NCBI GenBank assembly: GCA_021790375.1
Contig: JAJYEB010000043.1
Span: forward strand, 1-10,145
DNA from: Chloroflexota bacterium
Lineage (GTDB): Bacteria > Chloroflexota > Limnocylindria > Limnocylindrales > CSP1-4
Reading direction: 5' to 3'
DNA length: 10,145 nucleotides
Under the pieces are notes generated by a model that was not told the origin of the DNA, searched no databases, and saw nothing but the letters and a program-made list of their open reading frames with translations. Positions 1-8,002 of the stretch are shown piece after piece. How positions within the stretch are numbered: position 1 is the stretch's first letter; every line of letters begins with the position of its first letter. The position numbers were made by a program, and so were the translations under genes.

Positions 1-52
1 GCCCCTCGATGGCGGGCGCCGATGGGCTCGCGTCACCGTCAGGGGCCGTCAT
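1..52 (-). CDS. Possible 5' end of the gene downstream of dnaK (partial)
   Basis: Reading leftwards, an ATG at 52-50 opens a frame that stays open to the window edge (17 codons, beginning MTAPDGDASPSAPAIEG). An AGGTGG stretch just upstream of the ATG could serve as a ribosome binding site. It lies 67 bases after the dnaK stop in the same direction, where many genomes carry dnaJ. The visible residues are a Ala/Pro/Asp-rich leader and do not show the usual DnaJ beginning (DYYxxLGV), so dnaJ would need an N-terminal extension. The product cannot be named, and so short an open stretch in GC-rich DNA could arise by chance. Confidence 0.3.
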   Translation of the reverse strand, partial: MTAPDGDASPSAPAIEG

Positions 53-119
53 GTCCACCACCTGGTCTGCCTCGATCGTCCGTCACGCCGGCCGACGCAC
101 GTCCCGCCGGCGCCCCCTC

Positions 120-2051
<1,932 letters not shown>

Positions 2052-2054
2052 GGG

Positions 2055-2696
2055 TCAGTGTTCTCCTCCGGGCCTTTCCTGCCCGCCAGCGTTGTTGGCG
2101 ACGGCCACCAGGGCGGGGCGCAACACGCGATCCCGCAACCGGTAGCCCCGCTGCAGCTCCGCGATGACGGTCCCATCGGGAGCCTCGTCGGTGTCCTGGT
2201 GCACGACGGCCTCGTGCTCGCGCGGGTCGAACGGCTTCCCGAGCGATTCGATCGGGGTGAGGCCCTCGGACTCGAGCAGCGCACGCAGCTTGCGCTCGAC
2301 CAGCCACACGCCCTCGACCCATCCGGCCTGCTCGGGCGCCGCCGGCATGGCCTCCAGCGCCCGGTCGAAGTCGTCGACGACGGTCAGCAGCTTGCGGATG
2401 AGCGACTCGCTGGCCAGCCCGAGGGTGGCCTCGCGCTCCTGCTCACTGCGGCGCCGGTAGTTCTGGAAGTCGGCCGCGCTGCGCTGCCAGGCGGCCCGCA
2501 GCTCCCCCGCCTCCTGGCGTGCCGCCTCCAGCTCGGTTCGAAGCGCCTCGAGCTCGACGGCGGCGTCGGCGGGCGCGGCCTGCTGCCTGGTCTCTGTCTC
2601 CTGCACCGTCGGCGCAGGTCCCTCGCCTCCGTTGGCGCGAGGCGTACCCGGTACGTGGATGCGGCGCCGAGCGCCGTCGTGATGTCGTTCGGTCAT
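2055..2696 (-). CDS. grpE: Nucleotide exchange factor GrpE
   Basis: Co-chaperone that dimerises and releases ADP from DnaK; it often acts as a thermosensor of the chaperone cycle. The product has 213 residues. The first ~45 residues are polar and disordered-looking (MTERHHDGARRR onward). A long coiled-coil helix follows (about 46-90: ELEALRTELEAARQEAGELRAAW), then the family stretch SAADFQNYRRR, the helix LLTVVDDFDRALEAMP, and the C-terminal beta-wing (KPFDPREHEAV to GYRLRDRVLRPALVAVA), which matches the GrpE signature region. The ATG overlaps the hrcA stop as ATGA. No strong ribosome site is seen upstream, so translation is probably coupled to hrcA. The stop lies 3 bases before the dnaK start. 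The start is fixed mainly by the overlap; a later start would only shorten the disordered leader. Confidence 0.96.
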   Translation of the reverse strand: MTERHHDGARRRIHVPGTPRANGGEGPAPTVQETETRQQAAPADAAVELEALRTELEAARQEAGELRAAWQRSAADFQNYRRRSEQEREATLGLASESLIRKLLTVVDDFDRALEAMPAAPEQAGWVEGVWLVERKLRALLESEGLTPIESLGKPFDPREHEAVVHQDTDEAPDGTVIAELQRGYRLRDRVLRPALVAVANNAGGQERPGGEH

Positions 2697-3757
2697 GCGT
2701 AGAAGTGGTCCACCAGCTCGTTCATGAGTCCACTGACGTAGCGCACGCTGCTGATCGCGTGCGGGTATGGCATGCGCGTCGGCCCGAGGACGCCGATCAG
2801 GCCGACCGCGCGTCCGGGGCGCCCGTACGAGGCGACCACGAGACTGACGTCGCGCATCTCCTCGACCTCGTTCTCGCTGCCGATGAAGACCTGGACGTCG
2901 CTCCGCGCGGCGACCCGGTTGACGAGCCGGCGCAGGTACTCGCGATCCTGCAGCGCGCCGAACACCCGCCGGACCTTCTCGGATTCCGAGAACTCCGGTG
3001 CCGCCAGCACGTTCAGCAGCCCCTCGCTCACGAGGTCCTCGACCGATGCCGCGTCGAACTCCTGCATCACCCTGAGCGCCCGCGACGCAGCCTGTTGCAC
3101 CAGGCGCTGCTCGGGCGTGTCACCGGGCAGGCCGGCCACGGCCGTCTCGACCTGCAGGGTGGTCTTCCCCGCCAGCATCTCGTTGAGGCGCCGGGCCGCG
3201 TGGTCGAGGTCGGCCTGCTCGACGTGCTCGCCGAGCTGGAGGAGGCATTGCTTGACCGGCCCCTCGGCGAGCACCAGGACGAGCGCCGCGATCCGGTCGC
3301 CGCTCTCCACCAGGTCCACGCGGCGCAGCCGTGCCGTCGCCGGCTTGGCCGGCGTGGCGAGCCCGGCCTCCCGGGTGACTGCCGCGAGCGTCGCGGCTGC
3401 GAGGCGGAACCATTGCTCGGAGGTGAACTCCACCTGGCCGAACTGGTGCCGGATCATCAACTGCTCGACCGGCGCGAGGTTCACGGCGTCCTCGATGGAT
3501 GCCACGTACAGGCGGTACCCGGCGTCGGTCGGGGTCCGGCCCGCGCTGGTGTGTGGCTGCGAGAGGTACCCGGCGTGCTCCAGCTCGGCCATGATGTTGC
3601 GCACGGTCGCCGAGCTGATGCCCAGCCCGTAGCGCTCCACGAGCGCGTGGCTGCCGACGGGTGTCGCCGTCACGACGTATTCCTCGATGATGGACCGCAG
3701 GATCGCCTGCGCTCGTGCGTCGAGCGGTCCGGGCTCGCGGTCCTTGCGGCGCGCCAC
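2693..3757 (-). CDS. hrcA: Heat-inducible transcription repressor HrcA
   Basis: Repressor of class I heat-shock genes; it binds CIRCE and in well-studied species needs GroEL for folding, so chaperone load relieves repression. The chosen GTG start gives 354 residues, close to the family's ~340-350. The N-terminal winged helix-turn-helix is clear: ILRSIIEEYVVTATPVGSH, then LGISSATVRNIMAELEHAGYL and the conserved SAGRTPTDAGYRLYV (roughly residues 16-82). The GAF-like ligand/dimer domain follows, ending in AISSVRYVSGLMNELV. The frame is open further up to 3811, but that longer start would sit inside the operator. A GAGGG ribosome site at 3765-3769 lies 7 bases before the GTG at 3757 (another GTG is at 3760). 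Perfect CIRCE upstream implies autorepression of the whole hrcA-grpE-dnaK unit. Confidence 0.96.
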   Translation of the reverse strand: MARRKDREPGPLDARAQAILRSIIEEYVVTATPVGSHALVERYGLGISSATVRNIMAELEHAGYLSQPHTSAGRTPTDAGYRLYVASIEDAVNLAPVEQLMIRHQFGQVEFTSEQWFRLAAATLAAVTREAGLATPAKPATARLRRVDLVESGDRIAALVLVLAEGPVKQCLLQLGEHVEQADLDHAARRLNEMLAGKTTLQVETAVAGLPGDTPEQRLVQQAASRALRVMQEFDAASVEDLVSEGLLNVLAAPEFSESEKVRRVFGALQDREYLRRLVNRVAARSDVQVFIGSENEVEEMRDVSLVVASYGRPGRAVGLIGVLGPTRMPYPHAISSVRYVSGLMNELVDHFYA

Positions 3758-3764
3758 CACGTGT

Positions 3765-3769
3765 CCCTC
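3765..3769 (-). promoter_or_regulatory. Ribosome binding site of hrcA
   Basis: GAGGG on the minus strand, 4 bases before one GTG (3760) and 7 before the next (3757). The spacing favours 3757 as the start. It rules against the upstream in-frame GTG at 3811, which overlaps the CIRCE element and has no such site. Confidence 0.6.
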
Positions 3770-3803
3770 GTCAAGCGGCCGGTGTGACGGTCCGGCCTGG
3801 TCC

Positions 3804-3832
3804 GTTAGCACTCTCTGGTCGCGAGTGCTAAC
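3804..3832 (-). promoter_or_regulatory. CIRCE operator (HrcA binding site)
   Basis: Perfect match to the known consensus TTAGCACTC-N9-GAGTGCTAA (3805-3813 and 3823-3831). One extra G-C pair on each side extends the inverted repeat to 10 bp per arm. It lies 46 bases upstream of the hrcA GTG and begins 7 bases after the -10 hexamer of the predicted promoter. Bound HrcA would therefore cover the transcription start region. This is the textbook arrangement for class I heat-shock control of hrcA-grpE-dnaK. I see no second copy in the window. Confidence 0.97.
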
Positions 3833-3839
3833 GCGGGCG

Positions 3840-3869
3840 ATGGTACCAAGCGCGGGCCGCGGGTGTCAA
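3840..3869 (-). promoter_or_regulatory. Sigma-70-type promoter of hrcA-grpE-dnaK
   Basis: On the minus strand a perfect -35 TTGACA (3864-3869) is followed after 18 bases by TACCAT (3840-3845) as the -10. The -10 has an extended TGG immediately before it. Transcription would start at about 3833, on the edge of CIRCE. The -35 begins only 11 bases after the hemW stop, with no U-rich terminator between, so read-through from lepA/hemW is possible in addition to this heat-inducible promoter. Confidence 0.75.
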
Positions 3870-3880
3870 TGGCGGGCGCG

Positions 3881-5278
3881 TCAGGCGATTCGCGAGAAGA
3901 CCTCGTTGGAGAGAAGCCGCCCGCGCAGCGACAGGCGGATGCGGCCGCCCTCGCCGTCCTCGAGGAGCCCGTGGCCGCGCGCCCAGTCCAGCGCCCGCGC
4001 GACCGCCGGCCGCGCGGCGATCTCCGGGCCGATCCCCTCGGCGAGCCGGAGGCCCAGCATCGCCTCCTCGGCCGCGAATGTCGCCGGGTCCAGCCGCTCC
4101 TCGCCGCCCGGCGGAAGGCGCGGGGACGCGTCGCGCGTTCGCCCCTCCGCCGGCGCCGCCGTAGCCGCCGAAGCCGCCGAAGCCGCCGAAGCCGCCGAAG
4201 CCGTCGAGAGCGTCGAGGTCGCCGCCGGAGTCGCCGGCAGCAGCGCGGAGATGTACCCGTCCAGCCGGGCGGCGTTCCACCGGCGCAGCGGGCCGCCGTC
4301 GAACGCATGGGCGCCCGGGCCGAGCGCCTCGTACGCGTCGTGGTGCCAGTAGGCCAGGTTGTGCCGGCTCGCGTGCCCCGGCCGGGCCCAGTTCGACAGC
4401 TCGTACCACTGCAGTCCGTACCGGGCCAGCAGCTCGTCGGCGAGCAGGTACAGCTCCGCGGCCCGGTCGTCGTCCTGCCCGGCGCGGGCCCGCTCCCGCC
4501 ATGCCCGCGCGCCGGGCCGGGTGGGGAGGTGGTCGCCGAGCGGGCCCGTGAGCCCCTCGGCGTCGGGATCGTCGAGCGTCAGCGCATAGGCCGACACGTG
4601 ATCGACACCGGCGTCGAGCAGGACCCCGAGCGTGTGCCGCCACGTGGCCTCCGTCTGGCCGGGCACGTCGTACAGGACGTCGACGCTGACCGAGCCGATT
4701 CCCGCCCGGCGCGCCTCGGCGACCGCGGCGAGGACGTCGCCCGGAGCGTGCCGCCGGCCCAGCCGCCGCAGCTCCGATGCCTCCATGCTCTGGGCTCCCA
4801 GGCTCAGCCGTGTGACGCCGGCGGCGACGAACCCGGTGAGGTCACCCCGTTCGTCGGGGCCCGGGTTCGCTTCGAGGGTCACCTCGGCGCCGTCCTCGAT
4901 GCCGAACCGGCGGCGCACCTGGTCGAGCAGGCGGGCAACCTCGGCCGGGGGCAGCAGCGACGGCGTGCCGCCGCCCAGGTAGACGCTGCGCAGCGGCCGG
5001 GCCCCGACGCCGGACGCGTCGAGCGCATCGGCGCGCAGGTCGAGTTCGGCGGCGAGGGCCGCGAGGTAGTCGCCGACGCGCGCCGCGGGGCCGCGCGCCG
5101 ACCGTCCCGCGTAGACGACGAAGTCGCAGTAGGGGCAGAGCGACAGGCAGAAGGGGACGTGCACGTAGAGCGCCACCGGCGCGCGCGGAGGGTGGAGCCC
5201 TCCGCGATCGTCGGCAGGGTCCGCGATGGCGCGAGCGGGGGCGCGAGCGGGAAGGCGCGCACCGTGGGTGCCGGACAC
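3881..5278 (-). CDS. hemW: Radical SAM heme chaperone HemW (HemN-like), with Ala/Ser linker
   Basis: Radical SAM protein of the HemN/HemW family. HemW binds heme and is thought to deliver it to target proteins; it does not act as coproporphyrinogen oxidase. The cluster motif CLSLCPYCDF (Cys44, 48, 51) has Phe where true HemN has a fourth Cys, which favours HemW. YLGGGTPS and EANPGP follow in the radical SAM barrel, and the HemW-type HNLAYW is at 306-311. The C-terminal HemN domain (from about residue 395: LDPATFAAEEAMLGLRL) is intact. At 465 residues it is longer than the usual ~375-400. The excess is a ~34-residue N-terminal leader and a ~45-residue Ala/Ser/Thr/Pro stretch (about 347-391), partly coded by 9-base repeats. 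The GTG start has AGGGG about 6 bases upstream and lies 12 bases after the preceding stop. Position next to lepA and hrcA is the conserved location of hemW. Confidence 0.93.
   Translation of the reverse strand: MSGTHGARLPARAPARAIADPADDRGGLHPPRAPVALYVHVPFCLSLCPYCDFVVYAGRSARGPAARVGDYLAALAAELDLRADALDASGVGARPLRSVYLGGGTPSLLPPAEVARLLDQVRRRFGIEDGAEVTLEANPGPDERGDLTGFVAAGVTRLSLGAQSMEASELRRLGRRHAPGDVLAAVAEARRAGIGSVSVDVLYDVPGQTEATWRHTLGVLLDAGVDHVSAYALTLDDPDAEGLTGPLGDHLPTRPGARAWRERARAGQDDDRAAELYLLADELLARYGLQWYELSNWARPGHASRHNLAYWHHDAYEALGPGAHAFDGGPLRRWNAARLDGYISALLPATPAATSTLSTASAASAASAASAATAAPAEGRTRDASPRLPPGGEERLDPATFAAEEAMLGLRLAEGIGPEIAARPAVARALDWARGHGLLEDGEGGRIRLSLRGRLLSNEVFSRIA
4155..4217. repeat. 9-base tandem repeat inside hemW
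   Basis: About seven 9-base units: GCCGCCGTA, four identical GCCGCCGAA copies (4164-4199), then the diverged GCCGTCGAG and AGCGTCGAG. In the hemW frame each unit codes Ser-Ala-Ala. Because the unit is a multiple of three, copy-number change would alter linker length without breaking the frame. Confidence 0.9.
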
Positions 5279-5290
5279 GCGTGCCCCTGT

Positions 5291-6013
5291 TCAGGCGAGC
5301 CGGCGCGGCACGATGGGCGGCAGGGCACCCTCCACGTCGAGCGCGGCGAAGCGGATCACGGCGTGCGCCACGAGCGGCGCCGCGACGCCGCCGCTGGCGA
5401 TGGCCAGGACCCCGGTCAGCGCGCCGAGAGCGAGCGCCTCCGCAAGCAGCCCGAGCGTCACGGCGTACCGGCCCAGGCGGGTCTCGATCCCGTAGACGAC
5501 CAGCTGGACCACGAAGGCGATCCAGACGGGCAGCCCGGCCAGGAGCAGGAGCCCCAGGAGCACGCCCCGAAACGTCAGCTCGTCGACGATCGCCGTGGCC
5601 ACCGCGTCGAAGGCATGCCTCGGTGCGACGGCCCGCGAGTTCAGGCGGGGCGGCCAGCCGGGCGACCGGATGGCGGCCAGCCCGAGCACGGCACCGATGC
5701 CCACCGCGGAGCCGAGCACGATCCAGACGATGGTGGCGTACGAGAGGATCGTGGATGCCCCGAGCCCGATCGCCCCGCGGCCTGCCGGCAGGAGCAGCGC
5801 GATGCCGGCCGTGAGCACGATGGCCAGGCCCGGCCAGGCAGCCCGGACCGCGAGGGCGCCGATCGACGCGCCGCGCGGCTCCTCGTCGTAGGCGGAGGGC
5901 TCCACGTCGTACTCGGCGCCCGAGAACCGCGGCGCGTCCAGGCGGAGCAGGAGCAGCAGGCCGGCAAGCGCGATCGCCATCAGCGTTCGCAGCTGATCGA
6001 CCGGCACGGGCAT
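5291..6013 (-). CDS. Polytopic membrane protein, divergent CPBP (Rce1/Abi-like) family
   Basis: Integral membrane protein of 240 residues with about six to eight hydrophobic segments (approximately 8-24, 58-77, 88-115, 149-178, 184-208, 209-224) and a polar loop with acidic residues at 30-47. DELTFRG at 144-150 resembles the EExxxRG motif of CPBP glutamic-type intramembrane proteases, with Asp in place of the first Glu. His217 in HAVIR matches the position of the third motif, but its usual Asn is Arg221. The second motif FxxxH has no His (YGIE at 174-177). It may be a CPBP relative that has lost protease activity; family placement is a moderate inference. The ATG has a clear GGAGG site 6 bases upstream. 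It is 32 bases after lepA and 12 bases before hemW, so it is probably co-transcribed with both. The long frame running upstream through lepA is only a shadow. Confidence 0.85.
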   Translation of the reverse strand: MPVPVDQLRTLMAIALAGLLLLLRLDAPRFSGAEYDVEPSAYDEEPRGASIGALAVRAAWPGLAIVLTAGIALLLPAGRGAIGLGASTILSYATIVWIVLGSAVGIGAVLGLAAIRSPGWPPRLNSRAVAPRHAFDAVATAIVDELTFRGVLLGLLLLAGLPVWIAFVVQLVVYGIETRLGRYAVTLGLLAEALALGALTGVLAIASGGVAAPLVAHAVIRFAALDVEGALPPIVPRRLA

Positions 6014-6045
6014 GGATCGCCTCCGAGTCCCCTGTCCCCGGCCCC

Positions 6046-7857
6046 TCAGGACCCTTCGTCGGTCCGCAGGATCGCGAGGAACGCCTCCTGCGGGATCTCC
6101 ACCTGGCCCACACGCTTCATGCGCTGCTTGCCCTCGCGCTGCTTCTCGAGGAGCTTGCGCTTGCGCGTGATGTCGCCACCGTAGCACTTCGCGAGCACGT
6201 TCTTGCGCATCGCGCCGATGGTCTCGCGGGCGACCACGGTGCTCCCGATGGCGGCCTGGATCGGCACCTCGAACATCTGGCGCGGGATCAGCTTCTTGAG
6301 CCGCTCGGCGAGCATGCGTCCCTGCGCCTGTGCATCCTCGCGGTGCACGATCATCGACAGCGCGTCGACGGGCTCGCCGTTCACCAGGATCTCGAGCTTC
6401 ACCAGCCGCTCCGGCCGGTACCCGATCTCCTCGTAGTCCATGCTCGCGTAGCCCTGCGTGCGGCTCTTGAGCTGATCGTAGAAGTCGACGATCACCTCGG
6501 CCAGCGGCAGCTCGAACTGCATGAGCACCCTGGTCTGGTCGAGGTACTCCATCGACTGGAACGCGCCGCGCCGCAGCTTGGCCAGCTCCATCAGGGTCCC
6601 GATGTACGTGTTCGGTGTGACGATCTTCACGCGCACCCAGGGCTCGGCGATCTGCTCGATGTCGGAGGGACCCGGCAGCTCGGCGGGGTTGTCCACGCGC
6701 ACCTCGCCGCGGCCGGCGGTCAGCGTGACCAGGTACTCCACCGACGGCGCCGAGGCGATCAGGTCGAGGTCGAACTCGCGCTCGAGCCGTTCCTGCACGA
6801 TCTCCATGTGGAGCAGCCCGAGGAACCCGCACCGGAACCCGAACCCGAGCGCGACCGAGCTCTCGGGCTCGAACGTGATCGAGGCGTCGTTCAGGTGGAG
6901 CTTCTCGAGGGCGTCGCGCAGCAGCGGGTAGTCGGGGCCGTTGATCGGGTAGATCCCCGCGAACACGAGCGGCTGGGCGGACTTGTAGCCGGGCAGCGGG
7001 CTGTCCGCCGGCCGCTCGGCAGAGGTGATCGTGTCCCCGACCTGGCAGTCGCGCACGCTCTTCAGCCCGGTGGCCACGTAGCCGACCTCCCCGGCCGCGA
7101 GCGTCTCGACGGGCACGAGCTGGGGCCGGAAGACGCCGAGCTCGAGGAGCTCGCTCTCGGCGCCGGAGGCCATCAGCCGCACCGCCTCGTGCGCGTGGAG
7201 GGTTCCCTCGGCGAGCCGGACGTAGGCGACCACGCCCTTGTACGCGTCGTAGTGCGAGTCGAAGATGAGTCCGCGGGCGGGCGCGGCCGGATCGCCCCCG
7301 GGCGGCGGGATGCGCTGGACCACTGCCTCCAGGATGTCGGCGACGCCGGTTCCCTCCTTGGCGGACGCGAGGATCACCTCTTCGCGCGGGATCGCGAGCA
7401 CGTTCTCCAGCTCTTCGACCACCAGCTCCGGCTGCGCGGAGGGCAGGTCGATCTTGTTGACGACCGGGATGATCACCAGGTCGTGCTCGAGGGCGAGATA
7501 GACGTTCGCGAGCGTCTGGGCCTCGATGCCCTGGGCGGCGTCCACGACCAGGATGGCGCCCTCGCAGGCCTGCAGGGACCGGCTCACCTCGTAGGTGAAG
7601 TCGACGTGACCGGGCGTATCGATCAGGTTCAACGCGTAGGTCTCGCCGTCGCGGGCCGTGTGGTGCAGCCGGACGGCACGGGCCTTGATGGTGATCCCGT
7701 GTTCGCGCTCCAGGTCCATCGAATCGAGGACCTGGCTGGTCATCTGGCGCGCGTCGATGGTGTGGGTCAGCTCCAGGAAACGGTCCGCCAGGGTGGACTT
7801 TCCGTGGTCGACGTGCGCGATGATGCAGAAGTTGCGGAACCGCTCCTGGGGGATCAT
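6046..7857 (-). CDS. lepA: Elongation factor 4 (LepA), ribosome-associated GTPase
   Basis: Translational GTPase related to EF-G. It binds the ribosome and has been linked to back-translocation, to rescue of stalled translation and to 30S assembly. The product has 603 residues, the normal length. GTPase motifs are all present: P-loop AHVDHGKST (14-22), switch I LEREHGITIK (49-58, His at the residue that is commonly Arg), DTPGHVDF (80-87), NKID (133-136) and SAK (164-166). The EF-G-like domains follow, for example GFRCGFLGLLHMEIVQERLEREF. The LepA-specific C-terminal domain is complete (GYASMDYEEIGYRP, then GSTVVARETIGAMRKNVLAKCYGGDITRKRKLLEKQ). The ATG lacks an upstream Shine-Dalgarno sequence, and a -10-like hexamer sits only 11 bases away, so the mRNA may be almost leaderless. 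lepA is the first gene of the lepA-CPBP-hemW unit and diverges from rpsT. Confidence 0.98.
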   Translation of the reverse strand: MIPQERFRNFCIIAHVDHGKSTLADRFLELTHTIDARQMTSQVLDSMDLEREHGITIKARAVRLHHTARDGETYALNLIDTPGHVDFTYEVSRSLQACEGAILVVDAAQGIEAQTLANVYLALEHDLVIIPVVNKIDLPSAQPELVVEELENVLAIPREEVILASAKEGTGVADILEAVVQRIPPPGGDPAAPARGLIFDSHYDAYKGVVAYVRLAEGTLHAHEAVRLMASGAESELLELGVFRPQLVPVETLAAGEVGYVATGLKSVRDCQVGDTITSAERPADSPLPGYKSAQPLVFAGIYPINGPDYPLLRDALEKLHLNDASITFEPESSVALGFGFRCGFLGLLHMEIVQERLEREFDLDLIASAPSVEYLVTLTAGRGEVRVDNPAELPGPSDIEQIAEPWVRVKIVTPNTYIGTLMELAKLRRGAFQSMEYLDQTRVLMQFELPLAEVIVDFYDQLKSRTQGYASMDYEEIGYRPERLVKLEILVNGEPVDALSMIVHREDAQAQGRMLAERLKKLIPRQMFEVPIQAAIGSTVVARETIGAMRKNVLAKCYGGDITRKRKLLEKQREGKQRMKRVGQVEIPQEAFLAILRTDEGS

Positions 7858-7868
7858 GGGGCGCGGCG

Positions 7869-7874
7869 AGTGTA
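7869..7874 (-). promoter_or_regulatory. Candidate -10 element of lepA
   Basis: TACACT on the minus strand preceded by TGC, an extended -10 pattern, ends 11 bases before the lepA ATG. A start about 6-7 bases downstream would leave a leader of only some 4-6 bases. No convincing -35 hexamer is seen 16-19 bases upstream, and the leader is C/G-rich without a ribosome site. Confidence 0.4.
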
Positions 7875-7909
7875 GCAGAGGCGACCCCCTCGCCCGGTCG
7901 GCGACGACC

Positions 7910-7918
7910 TGATACCAT
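7910..7918 (+). promoter_or_regulatory. Candidate extended -10 promoter of rpsT
   Basis: TGATACCAT reads as TGN followed by TACCAT, the same -10 hexamer as in the hrcA promoter. It would start transcription near 7925 and give rpsT a leader of about 78 bases. No good -35 hexamer is visible at the right distance. It is the only plausible -10 seen on this strand in the lepA/rpsT gap. Confidence 0.4.
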
Positions 7919-7987
7919 GGGCGGTCGCGCCGGCCGGAAACGGAGGCGCCGCACTGGCGTGCCCCGCCGTCACATCAGCATCGCATC

Positions 7988-7992
7988 GAGGA
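7988..7992 (+). promoter_or_regulatory. Ribosome binding site of rpsT
   Basis: GAGGA ends 10 bases before the TTG at 8003. It supports TTG as the start; no ATG, GTG or other TTG is found upstream in this frame in the gap. The site overlaps a 10-base perfect palindrome, GGATCGATCC (7990-7999). Confidence 0.5.
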
Positions 7993-8002
7993 TCGATCCG
8001 CC

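Noticed and set aside
86..112. Inverted repeat CGCCGGC / GCCGGCG after dnaK as a terminator
   Set aside because: Only 7 pairs with a 13-base loop and no U-tract; such repeats are expected by chance at this GC content.
3758..3811. Longer HrcA N-terminus starting at a GTG at 3811
   Set aside because: That start lies within CIRCE, lacks a ribosome site, and adds 18 residues not typical of HrcA.
3828..4643. GFGG-type glycine/phenylalanine repeats in another frame of the hemW repeat region, resembling a DnaJ G/F region
   Set aside because: Out of frame with the intact HemW; the Gly/Phe pattern is a by-product of reading the 9-base repeat in a shifted frame.
3863..6184. Plus-strand open frame of 773 codons opposite hemW, the CPBP-like gene and the lepA end
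   Set aside because: Runs across three minus-strand genes and their gaps, is Arg/Gly/Pro-rich with no domain, and is explained by GC content.
6343..7875. Plus-strand open frame of 510 codons opposite lepA
   Set aside because: Antisense shadow of a fully conserved LepA; no motif or ribosome site supports it.
6014..7954. Minus-strand frame upstream of the CPBP-like gene, giving a putative 887-residue protein
   Set aside because: This part overlaps lepA in another frame and is Arg/Ala-rich nonsense. The real gene starts at 6013 with a clear ribosome site.
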